This document shows, in pieces, positions 8,006 to 17,256 of a DNA stretch of 55,297 nt (position 1 is the stretch's first letter; the number at the start of each line of letters is the position of its first letter). The translations under genes and the position numbers were made by a program. A model generated the notes under the pieces. It saw nothing but the letters and a program-made list of their open reading frames with translations, was not told where the DNA came from and did no database searches. The DNA comes from a candidate division TM6 bacterium UASB124 (GTDB taxonomy: Bacteria > Dependentiae > Babeliae > Babeliales > RVW-14). The stretch spans positions 93,054 to 148,350 of the forward strand of contig LDIV01000004.1 in NCBI GenBank assembly GCA_001468855.1, given 5' to 3'.

Positions 8006-10004
8006 TACGTAGTTCAAGAATTTTGTCTCTGAGAGCAATAGCCTTTTCGAAGTTCAACTCTTCTGCAGCTATGCGCATTTCTTCTTCAAATAGAACAATG
8101 AGTTTTTTGGCTTCTTCGACGCTTTTTGGTGTGGCAGAGATTTTTGTTTTTGTTTTATATTTTGAAGCTTGCATAATTCGTTCTTGTAGTTTTGAGATGC
8201 TTTTGCTTACCTCTCTGGTAACTGATTCAGGCGTTATGCCATGTTCTTTGTTGTATTGCATCTGAATTGTACGACGTCGGTTAGTTTCATCAATTGCCTG
8301 TTGCATGGAACCTGTTATGCGGTCAGCATAAAATATTACTTTGCCTTCTGTATTACGTGCTGCACGTCCGATTGTTTGAATGAGTGATTTTGTATTTCGC
8401 AAGAATCCTTCGATATCAGCATCTATAATTGCAACTAGTGCAACTTCGGGGATGTCTAATCCCTCACGAAGTAGATTGATGCCGACCAGACAGTCAAAAA
8501 TACCAGCACGTAGTTTGTGAATTAATTCTGTACGTTGAGGGGTTTTGATTTCACTGTGCATGTAGCATACTTTAATTTTTTGATTTTCAAGATACTGTGC
8601 TAAATCTTCGGCTGCTTTTTTTGTCAACACGGTGATGAGTGTTCTAAAGCCTTTATCAGATGTTTTTTTAATTTGGTCGATTAAGTGCATCAATTGGCCT
8701 TCGCCTTTAACACCTTCTCTTTTTACTATTTCAATTTGTGGGTCAATGATTCCCGTTGGGCGGACAATTTGTTCAGCTACAATATTAGCATTTTTTATTT
8801 CATATTCACTTGGGGTTGCTGAAACGAAGATAACGTCATTGAAATATTTTTCTATCTCTTCAAATTTAAGAGGGCGGTTATCATAAGCGGCCGAAAGTCT
8901 GAATCCAAAATCTATTAGCGCTTTTTTACGAGCTTTGTCGCCTTTATACATTCCGTGCAACTGAGGAATTGTAACGTGTGACTCGTCTATAATTAGTAAG
9001 AATTCGTTGTCAAAGAAGTCAAAAAGAGGGTATGGAGCAGTGCCCGGTTTGCGACCGTCAAAGTAGCGTGAATAATTTTCAATTCCGGTGCAGTACCCTG
9101 TTTCTTCTAACATTTCGATATCGTGATTAGTTCTAGTAATTAATCTTTCACGATAAAGCGGATTTTCTATTTTTGCAGCCTCAATTTCAAGATCGGCTTT
9201 GATTTGTTTAATTGCCTGGTCACGTTTGTCCTGAGTTGTTAAAAAGTGTTTTGCAGGAAAGATTAAAACGTTATCAAGTTCTTTTAAAACTTTTTGATTA
9301 TTTTTATCTATAAGCTCAATTGATTCAATTTTGTCCCCAAAAAGTTCAAGACGTAAATTATCATGCATGTATGGCAGATTAATTGTTATGGTGTTACCTA
9401 TAACTCTGAAGTTGCCGAATGCATTTTCTGTGTCGTTTCGCCTGTACTGAATGAAAATAAGTTCATCAATTAACTTTTTGCGTGAAAATTTATCCCCAAC
9501 TTTAAGTTGGAGTGTTAATTTGCGGTAGTCCCATGGGTTACCGAGTGAGTAAATTGCAGAGACTGACGCAATAATAATTACATCATTTCGGTTGATTATT
9601 GATGCAGTGGCTTCAACTCGAAGTCTTTCAATTTCAGTGTTTACTTTGGTTTCTTTTGGAATATAAATATCCTGTGAAGGAAGATATGATTCTGGTTGAT
9701 AATAATCGTAATAACTTACAAAGTAACAGACTTTGTTTTCTGGAAAAAAAAGACTAAATTCTTCGTACAGCTGGGCTGCTAGTGTTTTATTTGGTGACAA
9801 AATCAGAACCGGTTTATTCTGTCTTGCGATAACGTTGGCCAGAGTAAAAGTCTTACCTGACCCGGTAGCACCCAATAAAACAGATCTTCCCGGGCGATTT
9901 TTGCAAAGTTGTTCTATTGCTTGGGGCTGGTCGCCACTTGCTTTATATGGGGAGTGTAATTTGAATTTTTGCGGAAGGTCGAGACCTTTTTTAATTAACT
10001 TCAT
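7992..10004 (-). CDS. uvrB: Excinuclease ABC subunit B
   Basis: UvrB is the damage-verifying helicase of nucleotide excision repair, loaded by UvrA and then joined by UvrC for incision. The protein shows Walker A GATGSGKT at residues 45-52, the beta-hairpin YYDYYQPESYLP that inserts between strands, the DESH box, the IGRAARN helicase motif and the C-terminal UVR domain (EELNFEKAIALRDKI) that binds UvrC. With the ATG at 10004 it is 670 residues, the family norm. A TTG at 10070 would add 22 unconserved residues and has no ribosome site. It lies just downstream of atpG on the same strand, probably cotranscribed. Confidence 0.97.
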   Translation of the reverse strand: MKLIKKGLDLPQKFKLHSPYKASGDQPQAIEQLCKNRPGRSVLLGATGSGKTFTLANVIARQNKPVLILSPNKTLAAQLYEEFSLFFPENKVCYFVSYYDYYQPESYLPSQDIYIPKETKVNTEIERLRVEATASIINRNDVIIIASVSAIYSLGNPWDYRKLTLQLKVGDKFSRKKLIDELIFIQYRRNDTENAFGNFRVIGNTITINLPYMHDNLRLELFGDKIESIELIDKNNQKVLKELDNVLIFPAKHFLTTQDKRDQAIKQIKADLEIEAAKIENPLYRERLITRTNHDIEMLEETGYCTGIENYSRYFDGRKPGTAPYPLFDFFDNEFLLIIDESHVTIPQLHGMYKGDKARKKALIDFGFRLSAAYDNRPLKFEEIEKYFNDVIFVSATPSEYEIKNANIVAEQIVRPTGIIDPQIEIVKREGVKGEGQLMHLIDQIKKTSDKGFRTLITVLTKKAAEDLAQYLENQKIKVCYMHSEIKTPQRTELIHKLRAGIFDCLVGINLLREGLDIPEVALVAIIDADIEGFLRNTKSLIQTIGRAARNTEGKVIFYADRITGSMQQAIDETNRRRTIQMQYNKEHGITPESVTREVSKSISKLQERIMQASKYKTKTKISATPKSVEEAKKLIVLFEEEMRIAAEELNFEKAIALRDKILELRKAVV

Positions 10005-10073
10005 ATTTTGAGTATACCAAAGTTTTGATTGGATCAAAGTTTTGGCGAAAATATGAGGAAAATAAGCCAAAAA

Positions 10074-10937
10074 TCAGGAGTTTTTGTCCATAAATCCTGC
10101 GCATAGGCCGGAGACTTCTTTGGTAATCTCTGCTTGGCGCAGTTTGTTGTACTGAAGTGTTACCGTTTCAATGAATTTATCAGCGTTAGTTGTGGAACTG
10201 TCCATAGCCACAAAGCGTGCCGAGTATTCTGAGATAAGTGCCTGAAATAGCATAAAAAGAATCTTTCCCTTGACGTATCTGAGAGAGAGATAATCAAGGG
10301 TATCATTTGTATTTTGTTCCCAAATTAAATCTTTGTGAGCCTTGCGATTTTTTACTTTCGGATCAACCTGAAGTGGCACAAGTTGAAATTTATTTGGTTT
10401 TTGTGCGAAAAATGATTTTGATTCATTATAGAAAAAAGTAATTGATGTGAAAGGATTTGGAGCATCCATAAATTTGTTTATAAGGTCGCTTGCAATTGAA
10501 ATATAGTTACTTGGATTGAAATCATGGTAATTTGATATTATTTCACCTAATTTATTTTCTTTGATGTAATTTGTAGCTTTGTTCCCTACTGTTATGAATT
10601 TGCAATTATGATATTTCTTTGTTGCAATTTCTTTTTCAAGGAATTTGAAGAGGTTAGAGTTTAGTCCACCGCAAAGACCCTTTGATGTTGCAACAACTAC
10701 AATTAATGGATTTGAAGTTGATGATTGTGGAAATAGCAATGGATTTTGCCAAGATTGATCGTAACAAACAAGCTCAGTAAAAAGTGTTTTTAAATTTTCA
10801 GTGTAATTGCAAACGGCTACAGAATTATGTTCTAATTTAGAATAAATAGACATTGAAACTTGTCGAAGAGCATTTGTTATTTTTTTTGTTGTTTGAATGG
10901 ATTTTATTTTTTGTTTTAATTGGATTTGTTTTGCCAC
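10074..10937 (-). CDS. atpG: ATP synthase F1 gamma subunit
   Basis: The gamma subunit is the rotor shaft of F1, linking the c-ring to the alpha3beta3 head at the inner membrane. The N-terminal helix (IKSIQTTKKITNALRQVSMS) matches the family KSVKNTQKITKAM-type start, the Rossmann-like middle has SKGLCGGLN, and the C-terminal helix has the typical S-TTNADKFIETVTLQYNKLRQAEITKEVS pattern, given here in part. I prefer the GTG at 10937, 6 bases after GGAG, giving 287 residues; a GTG four codons upstream is less likely. No other atp gene is in the window, so the F1 genes are dispersed or the operon is split. Its only same-strand neighbour is uvrB. Confidence 0.95.
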   Translation of the reverse strand: MAKQIQLKQKIKSIQTTKKITNALRQVSMSIYSKLEHNSVAVCNYTENLKTLFTELVCYDQSWQNPLLFPQSSTSNPLIVVVATSKGLCGGLNSNLFKFLEKEIATKKYHNCKFITVGNKATNYIKENKLGEIISNYHDFNPSNYISIASDLINKFMDAPNPFTSITFFYNESKSFFAQKPNKFQLVPLQVDPKVKNRKAHKDLIWEQNTNDTLDYLSLRYVKGKILFMLFQALISEYSARFVAMDSSTTNADKFIETVTLQYNKLRQAEITKEVSGLCAGFMDKNS

Positions 10938-11075
10938 TTTATTCTCCACTATACAAATTGTATTCTAAACATTGTTACTTAAATAAGAATCAATAAAACA
11001 ATGCTAACACTTGGAATTAAAAAAAGGAATGTTTAGACTAAAAATTAATTAAATTAATTAATTAAAGGAAATTTA

Positions 11076-11732
11076 ATGATTGTTGTAATAGACGGATATA
11101 ATCTTTTGAAACAAATTTTTCCTCATGTAAAGGGGCGAATTGATAAAGAGCGAAATGCTTTTATCAGGCAGTTGGGATACTATAAAAGCAGGAAGCCAAA
11201 AGAGATTAAAGAGTTGATTGTTGTTTTTGATGCAGGTCCTTTTGGCCACGCCACCCGTGAGATACATGAGGGGGTTACTGTGATGTATTCCGGGCAAAAA
11301 AGTACTGCCGATGACTGGATAATCGAGTATGCGGATACTCACAAGGGTATGGATCTGCTTGTTGTTACAATGGATCGTAAGATTATCCAAGCCTGTGAGA
11401 AATCCGGCGCTACAACTTTGGGAAGTCTTGATTTTTATGGTATTATGCAAAGTTTTTTACTTGAAGAGACTGCTAAAGAGTTGTCAACTCAGGCTGTTAT
11501 ACCCGGATCTACAACTGTAGTTGAGGTTGAAAAATACGAGCAGGACGAGGATGAGTTTAATGATAAAAAAGTTGACCGAAAAGCTCTTGATTTAATGATG
11601 GAGCAATCAGTTTTTTTTATTAATAAAGAGGATGATGTTGATTTGGATTATGGAAATAGCCGAAAAAGTGCCTCATCAAAATTATCCCAAAAAGATCGGC
11701 AGTTGCTATCAAAAGTTAAAAAATTGCATTAA
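11076..11732 (+). CDS. YacP-like NYN-domain ribonuclease
   Basis: A 218-residue protein beginning MIVVIDGYNLL, the D-G-Y-N signature of NYN/YacP (Rae1-like) nucleases of the PIN-like fold. Further acidic residues (VVFDAGP, STADDWI, VVTMDRKI) are placed as expected for the metal-binding catalytic cluster. Family members cleave RNA, and Bacillus Rae1 acts on mRNA at the ribosome. The C-terminal 80 residues are acidic (YEQDEDEFNDKKVD) and probably disordered. ATG follows AAAGGAAATTTA. It precedes tsaE after a short palindromic repeat and may share a transcript with it. The nuclease fold is fairly sure; the substrate is unknown. Confidence 0.82.
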   Translation: MIVVIDGYNLLKQIFPHVKGRIDKERNAFIRQLGYYKSRKPKEIKELIVVFDAGPFGHATREIHEGVTVMYSGQKSTADDWIIEYADTHKGMDLLVVTMDRKIIQACEKSGATTLGSLDFYGIMQSFLLEETAKELSTQAVIPGSTTVVEVEKYEQDEDEFNDKKVDRKALDLMMEQSVFFINKEDDVDLDYGNSRKSASSKLSQKDRQLLSKVKKLH

Positions 11733-11751
11733 GAATATTGATATTTTAGGG

Positions 11752-11783
11752 ATAGCTTCTGGATCAAGTCCAGGATGACAAAA
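11752..11783. repeat. Short palindromic intergenic repeat candidate
   Basis: GCTTCTGGATCAAGTCCAGGATGACA contains CTGGA-TCAAG-TCCAG, a 5-bp stem with 5-base loop. Its wording (ggatcaagtccaggatgaca) resembles dispersed intergenic palindromes in host-associated proteobacteria. Only one copy is visible here. Confidence 0.4.
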
Positions 11784-11848
11784 CAGAGTTTGCGTAGAAT
11801 ATTGGACAAACCCAAGTGAGATTTAAAAAAACGAAATGGTGAATTTAG

Positions 11849-12298
11849 ATGATTGTAAAGCTTAAATTTAATTCAGAGCAGGTTGATCAGGTTGTAAAAG
11901 AGCAAGTTATACCATTGTTAAAAAAATATTCGATATTTACATTTACAGGGCCACTTGGTGCTGGAAAAACTACATTAATTAGAAGTATTCTGCGGCAGTG
12001 TGGAGTTGTAGGTGTTGTTACAAGTCCAACATTTGGGTATGTGAATTCTTATCAATCAAATGGTGTAACATATAACCATTTTGATCTTTATCGAATAGCC
12101 TCAGTTGATGAATTTATGGCGTTTGGTTTTGATGAATATTTTGCAAAAAATGACAGTGTTAGTTTTGTTGAATGGCCTGATGTAATCAGTTCATTGCTGG
12201 CAAGTCAGGAGCTTAAATCAAAAGTTTGTGATATAAAAATTGATTACATTTCGGATGATATTTCATGTCGAATTATCCAAATATTGAAGCGAAATTAA
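11849..12298 (+). CDS. tsaE: tRNA t6A biosynthesis ATPase TsaE
   Basis: A 149-residue P-loop ATPase with Walker A GPLGAGKTT at about residues 34-42, SPTF (residues 59-62) and the hallmark H-x-DLYRI and VEWPD motifs. TsaE works with TsaB and TsaD to transfer the threonylcarbamoyl group to A37 of ANN-decoding tRNAs in the cytoplasm. Length is that of the family. The TAA stop lies inside a 13-bp tandem duplication (12292-12317). It sits between the YacP-like gene and ftsW on the same strand. Confidence 0.95.
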   Translation: MIVKLKFNSEQVDQVVKEQVIPLLKKYSIFTFTGPLGAGKTTLIRSILRQCGVVGVVTSPTFGYVNSYQSNGVTYNHFDLYRIASVDEFMAFGFDEYFAKNDSVSFVEWPDVISSLLASQELKSKVCDIKIDYISDDISCRIIQILKRN

Positions 12299-12317
12299 CC
12301 TAACAAATTAACCTAAC
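12292..12317. repeat. 13-bp perfect tandem duplication over the tsaE stop codon
   Basis: AAATTAACCTAAC is repeated twice without gap; the first copy includes the tsaE stop codon. Confidence 0.95.
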
Positions 12318-12374
12318 AATAGTATGATAATTTTAATTTAGTGTCTGGGAGTTTATTTTTTAGGGGAGAGTATA

Positions 12375-13484
12375 ATGGCCGTGGTTATTGATAAATTAAA
12401 AAGTGATATGCGGAAATTTTTACTGACGGTAGTTGGTTTAACATTAATTGGCCTGATTTTTATATACTCATCAAGTTCAGTGTTTGCGCTGGAAAAATTA
12501 GGCAGTTCAGCCTATTTTTTAAAAAAACAGTTAATATATTTACTTTTTGGTATAGCCGGATTTTTTGTATTTGCTTTAGTTCCAAAAGAGTTTTGGAAAA
12601 AGTATGCATCTCTGTTTTTTTTGGGTTCCATATTTTTAACTTTACTCACTTTTGTTCCTCAATTAGGGCTTAGATGCCACGGTTCAAACCGTTGGTTGAG
12701 TGTGGCTGGTTTTAGCTTCCAGCCTAGCGAGGTATTAAAATTATTTTTGCTAATATATTTGGGGTATTTTTTAGAAAAAAAACAGCAGGTTTCCGGATCT
12801 TTTGTTAACAGTTATTTACCATACCTTTTTGTTTTGGGTATAACCTCATTGGTATTACTGAAACAACCTGACTTTGGTTCAATGGTAACTATTTTTACTA
12901 CATCGGTGATTTTGTTGTTTGTTGCCGAATTTAATTTAATTTACCTGTTTATGACGGTTTTACTTATGATCCCTGTAGGTGTTTATTTGATTTTAACTAA
13001 ATCGTATAGATTAAATCGAATTCTGATTTTTTTAAATCCTTGGGCTGATCCACAAGGCAAAGGGTTTCAGATAATTCAGTCTCTGATTGCTATTGGGTCA
13101 GGAAGTGTTTGGGGGCTTGGAATATCAAACTCAAAACAGAAGTTTTTTTATTTGCCAATGCAGCATACAGATTTTATTTTTTCGATCATTGCTGAGGAGA
13201 CGGGATTTGTTGGTTCTTGCATTGTCGTTCTCTTTTATTTTTTACTTTGTTTTTATGGGTTGCGTCTGTCATTACAGCTTAAGGGTGGCTTTGAATTTTT
13301 TACATCAATAGGTTTTGTTGTATTTATAAGTTTGCAATCAGTTATAAATCTTATGGTTACTACCGGTTTGGTTCCGACGAAGGGTTTAAGCCTTCCTTTT
13401 GTAAGTTATGGTGGAACGGCTATAATATCGTTGTTTTGTATGATGGGTTTGATTACAAATTTTGCTAAAAATAACGATATATAA
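12375..13484 (+). CDS. ftsW: SEDS-family peptidoglycan glycosyltransferase FtsW
   Basis: A 369-residue polytopic protein with about ten membrane helices. SEDS signatures are present: HGSNRWLSVAGFSFQPSE, the conserved acidic KQPDFGS, GLGISNSKQKFFYLPMQHTDFIFSIIAEE and the C-terminal GLSLPFVSYGGT. SEDS proteins polymerise lipid II with a partner class B PBP; the HTDFIFSIIAEE stretch and GLG-S--K match FtsW more than RodA, although the two are hard to separate by eye. ATG follows GGGGAGAGTATA. No division or cell-wall cluster surrounds it, unlike the dcw cluster of most bacteria. Confidence 0.93.
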   Translation: MAVVIDKLKSDMRKFLLTVVGLTLIGLIFIYSSSSVFALEKLGSSAYFLKKQLIYLLFGIAGFFVFALVPKEFWKKYASLFFLGSIFLTLLTFVPQLGLRCHGSNRWLSVAGFSFQPSEVLKLFLLIYLGYFLEKKQQVSGSFVNSYLPYLFVLGITSLVLLKQPDFGSMVTIFTTSVILLFVAEFNLIYLFMTVLLMIPVGVYLILTKSYRLNRILIFLNPWADPQGKGFQIIQSLIAIGSGSVWGLGISNSKQKFFYLPMQHTDFIFSIIAEETGFVGSCIVVLFYFLLCFYGLRLSLQLKGGFEFFTSIGFVVFISLQSVINLMVTTGLVPTKGLSLPFVSYGGTAIISLFCMMGLITNFAKNNDI

Positions 13485-13699
13485 TATTTTCCCCCATATC
13501 TGGCATTTGTTTTCTATTTTAAAATAAAACGTTTATAAAGTCCCTTCGCTCAGTGTCAGCTAGCCATTTTAATTGACTTATGGGTATTTGATGGCATAAT
13601 CAGTTGAAAATATCTTTGGGATGGGGTTTAGGATTTGTTTTTTAAAAGCTTTTTTAGAAGATTACGACTTAATTAAGTAATAATAAAACGAGGTGCGAG

Positions 13700-16381
13700 A
13701 TGTTCAGTTGGTTTTGTGTGAAGTTCCTACGAAAAAACAATTTGTTATTGGCTTTGCTAGCAAGTGTTATTTTTCAGCAACATGTTTTGATTGCGCAGAT
13801 AGATGCTTCGGTAAGTCAGGAAGTTGCACATGAGCAGGAAATTGTGACGAATCGTTCTTCTCTGACTTCCCAAAAAAATCTTGGAAGCTTTCCGGAAATA
13901 GATGGAAATTTGGTAGAAAAAAATGGTGATATGGAAATCAACTCAATGCAAGATTTTTTTCAAGAGATGCTAAAAATCTGGGCTGATACAAAAAAACGTG
14001 AAGAAGAGCGAAAAGTACTGTTTTTATCAAAATTATCACCTGAACATCAGGAGCTTCTTAAAGAGGCTCAGGTCAGATATGGTAGCTTTTTAGAAAATAT
14101 TGATATCAGAAATGGCCTTGCTGATTTATGTAAAAACGTACGAGGTGGTCTTGAAAAATTGAAAGAACATCTCAAATCAAATCAAGCTGAGCAAGTATCA
14201 ACCCTTTTAATAAAGATAGAAAAATTGCAAACAGCTATTGCGCTTGATTACTGTTCCTTTTTGCCAAAGCGCATGAAGGGGATGAGTTCAAAAGGAATTG
14301 AGGATCTGTCCGGAGCTATGGAAGGACTTATGAAGAACTTTATGGGGGATGGTGCGGATTTGAATGAATCTAGAGATGAGGATGACGAGGATGGCGTAGA
14401 TTCTGATCTTGCGTTTTCAATCAATGATGTGGCTGATTTTTGTGATAGCCTATACAAACTTATGAAGTCTGATATTTTTGAGTGTTCAAAAAACGAAGCA
14501 CAAGAGCTCTCTTCAATTAAAATTGAAATTAAAAATTCAGTTGGAATTTTGAGTGATATTCTTACATCCATTCTTAGGAATAAGCCCAAAGATTTAATTA
14601 TATGTTACGTTGCTTATCTTGAGCCTAAATTTAATGAAACAAATGAGTTTTTAAAGAAAACTCAAAAAGTTTTTGAATCAGAAGTTAAGTCATATATTGT
14701 AAATCAATCCGGAAATGTTATTGAAAATGAAAAAAATTTATCAGATACTGATGCACAACAGAAAGCATATATTTTTTGGTTTAAAGAAATTAAGAAATGT
14801 CAGCGTACGTTGTTGGTTTTTTCAACATTAAAAAAGAGTACTACTACACTTGTTGATGGAACTGAGAAGTTGTTTGAAACGGTTGCCTATGCTTATGATA
14901 TAGCATCTTGTTTTTATGGATTTTACAGGAATGATGCGGAGGCTCCTCGACGAAATGTACTTGAGAAGATAAGGCATAATACACCGCTGACAAGAGAAGA
15001 ACAAGAAATTTTGGCTACAAAGCCTTGGTGGTCTGATAAAAGTATTTTGATCCCCAAAGCCCTTGACTGGGGAATTTCAAGCGGTATGGCGCTATGGTAT
15101 TTCTTTTTGAATCGGCCAAATGTTACAGGTAATCTATTGTTACAACCAATTCTTGGTAACATGCCATTGAATATGGTTGATATTAAGCAGGCAACAATTT
15201 TGAATTTTATGGCTGCGCCATATGCATTTCGTATTTTACTTAATCCATCTTCATCAAATTGGCAACCACCAAAACTTTTAAATTCATTGGGAAAAGTTGC
15301 CGGGGCATGGGTATATTATTATCTTTTTTATGGGAAATTATTTAATCATAAAGATTTACCGTATTGGGATGCTGATTACGATAATATAAAAGATACCACT
15401 TATGATTTGTTAATAGAAGTTGAAAAAATTGTAACTAATTCTTTTACAGCTGTTATTAGGCGTTATGCAGATCCGGCATTGGTTGAAAAAGTTGAAAATT
15501 TGAGTTTGGGTGTAATAAAACCTGAGCTGATTGGGTATTTAGCAGAGTCAATGATTCCGTTATATCTTTTTAGTAAGTATGAGCTTAATGGTGCGACAAG
15601 AATGAGTTATGTATCAAAGGCACTTTTTGGAACTTGCGATCTTGATTTTTTACGTTCTAAGCCTGGTGCAAAATATGTATCCGAATATGAAAAATTTGGC
15701 AAAGATATAACGGATCAAGTTTCGTTAAAAAGCTATTATGTTGAAGCCTGTATCTCATATTATTTTGCTTCTAGCATAGGCAAAACACTTGGAGCAGCAC
15801 TTGCAAGAAAAGTGCAGGGTCCATGTTTAAATTTTGCAACATATGCAGGCGGAAAGTTTTTGGATGGTCTTGCTAAGATACATCTTATTGGAAAAGATAC
15901 AAGAGAGTTATTTACGGCAATGAGTGAGGAGTTTGTAGAGGGGTTTGAAGAAAATATCATGCTATTTAAAATGCTTTTTAAAGAGGGTTTTTCACCAAAT
16001 TCTCCATTTAGAAACATGTTAGTCTATTACTTAAAAAAACGTGGTGATATTGCAGTGGGTAAAAATTCTTCAGAAGAAATGATAAATAAAGAGTTGCTAT
16101 ACTTTGTTTTAAAACAGTGTTGGCAAAGTGGTTTAATTACACATTTTGATGCGGCATCAATTATAAAATATTATTTGGTTAAACAAGAGTTTGATGACGA
16201 ATTAATCGAGAAAATTATATCTGGGATTAAAAAGAATATGCTTGCAATGGTAGGAGCTCCTGTTGGGGGATGGGTTGCAACTATGGTATTGGGGTGGTTT
16301 ACTCGTTATAATGGGCCACTGCAATTGATTCCCGGTAAGATTAAAAACTCTTTATTACATACAGTAGTTAACAAAAAATAA
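13700..16381 (+). CDS. Large exported or membrane protein of unknown function
   Basis: An 893-residue protein I do not recognise. It starts with a signal peptide or anchor (residues about 12-33, LLLALLASVIF, possible cut IAQ|IDA). Residues 60-230 are charged and helical with an acidic patch (DEDDEDGVDSD) around 225-235. Residues about 450-545 and 840-860 contain hydrophobic stretches that could cross the membrane (for example GISSGMALWYFFL and AMVGAPVGGWVATMVLGWF). ATG follows CGAGGTGCGAG. It is a single gene between ftsW and the convergent lpxI. It could be an outer-membrane or host-interaction protein; nothing in the sequence decides. Confidence 0.75.
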   Translation: MFSWFCVKFLRKNNLLLALLASVIFQQHVLIAQIDASVSQEVAHEQEIVTNRSSLTSQKNLGSFPEIDGNLVEKNGDMEINSMQDFFQEMLKIWADTKKREEERKVLFLSKLSPEHQELLKEAQVRYGSFLENIDIRNGLADLCKNVRGGLEKLKEHLKSNQAEQVSTLLIKIEKLQTAIALDYCSFLPKRMKGMSSKGIEDLSGAMEGLMKNFMGDGADLNESRDEDDEDGVDSDLAFSINDVADFCDSLYKLMKSDIFECSKNEAQELSSIKIEIKNSVGILSDILTSILRNKPKDLIICYVAYLEPKFNETNEFLKKTQKVFESEVKSYIVNQSGNVIENEKNLSDTDAQQKAYIFWFKEIKKCQRTLLVFSTLKKSTTTLVDGTEKLFETVAYAYDIASCFYGFYRNDAEAPRRNVLEKIRHNTPLTREEQEILATKPWWSDKSILIPKALDWGISSGMALWYFFLNRPNVTGNLLLQPILGNMPLNMVDIKQATILNFMAAPYAFRILLNPSSSNWQPPKLLNSLGKVAGAWVYYYLFYGKLFNHKDLPYWDADYDNIKDTTYDLLIEVEKIVTNSFTAVIRRYADPALVEKVENLSLGVIKPELIGYLAESMIPLYLFSKYELNGATRMSYVSKALFGTCDLDFLRSKPGAKYVSEYEKFGKDITDQVSLKSYYVEACISYYFASSIGKTLGAALARKVQGPCLNFATYAGGKFLDGLAKIHLIGKDTRELFTAMSEEFVEGFEENIMLFKMLFKEGFSPNSPFRNMLVYYLKKRGDIAVGKNSSEEMINKELLYFVLKQCWQSGLITHFDAASIIKYYLVKQEFDDELIEKIISGIKKNMLAMVGAPVGGWVATMVLGWFTRYNGPLQLIPGKIKNSLLHTVVNKK

Positions 16382-16434
16382 TAAAATATTTTATTTTTTT
16401 GTTGTTTCAGAGGCGGCAAGAATAACTGATCAGG

Positions 16435-17256
16435 TTAATATGATACCAGTGTGATGCCTAGTTCGGTGGCTTTTTTGATGAACTCTTCTTGTTGAGCGAT
16501 CAACGTTTTATCATGTAACCATGCAATAACGGCAACTTCGCCTTTTGATATATTATTTAAAGATACCGGGCCGAGTGTTGGGAGATCATACTTGTGATTT
16601 TGATTTGGGTGTGCTGCCTTACAGACAACAACTCCATTTTTTCCAAGATTAATTCCACGTCTTATGCATTGATCAGTCCCTTCGATTGCCTCAATTGCCA
16701 TAATCATTTGATCTTTAACGACAACGGTTTGCCCAATGTCCAATTGAGAAAGTTTTATTGCAGTTTCAATTCCCATTTTGACATCTGTTGCCAAATTTTT
16801 GGTTAATTTTCCTGCTAAAATTCCAGGTTTAACCATAAGAGAATCAAGCACTTGATCTTGTCGTAAAATTGAAATGCCATGAGATTCAAGCTCTTTTACA
16901 ATTCTTTCCATGATGGCCGCATCGCTTTTGTAAATTAAAGACGAAAGCAGCTTAATTGCTAGCCAATCAAGCTTTATTTTTTTTAAAAGAAGGCTCTTGT
17001 CGACTTTGCCGATAAACAAAAGCTGTTTTGTGTGCTTGCTTTTTAATAACTCCAGAACCTGGCCTGCTTTATAACAATCTTGGGAAATAACTTCGGCTTT
17101 ATCTTGAGTAACTTGCTTGAGTTCATTTAAATTGTCTTCTGCAAACAAAGCTACCACAAAAAACGGTTCAGATACTTGAATTTCTACAGGTCGGTTGAGT
17201 AATTTTTTACACGCTTCAACGGGAAGTGTTCCTGTTCCAGCTATTATCGCAATCAT
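16435..17256 (-). CDS. lpxI: UDP-2,3-diacylglucosamine pyrophosphatase LpxI
   Basis: LpxI cleaves UDP-2,3-diacylglucosamine to lipid X in lipid A synthesis, replacing LpxH. The 273-residue protein starts MIAIIAGTGTLPVEA, the LpxI N-terminal signature, and has the C-terminal core EGTDQCIRRG followed by VVVCKAAHPNQNHKYDLPTLGP, matching the family pattern EGTD-x-x-I-x-R-G and D-L-P-T-x-G. It overlaps the end of the upstream oxidoreductase by 41 bp and is cotranscribed with it and lpxA, which supports the assignment. It works at the cytoplasmic face of the inner membrane. Confidence 0.93.
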   Translation of the reverse strand: MIAIIAGTGTLPVEACKKLLNRPVEIQVSEPFFVVALFAEDNLNELKQVTQDKAEVISQDCYKAGQVLELLKSKHTKQLLFIGKVDKSLLLKKIKLDWLAIKLLSSLIYKSDAAIMERIVKELESHGISILRQDQVLDSLMVKPGILAGKLTKNLATDVKMGIETAIKLSQLDIGQTVVVKDQMIMAIEAIEGTDQCIRRGINLGKNGVVVCKAAHPNQNHKYDLPTLGPVSLNNISKGEVAVIAWLHDKTLIAQQEEFIKKATELGITLVSY

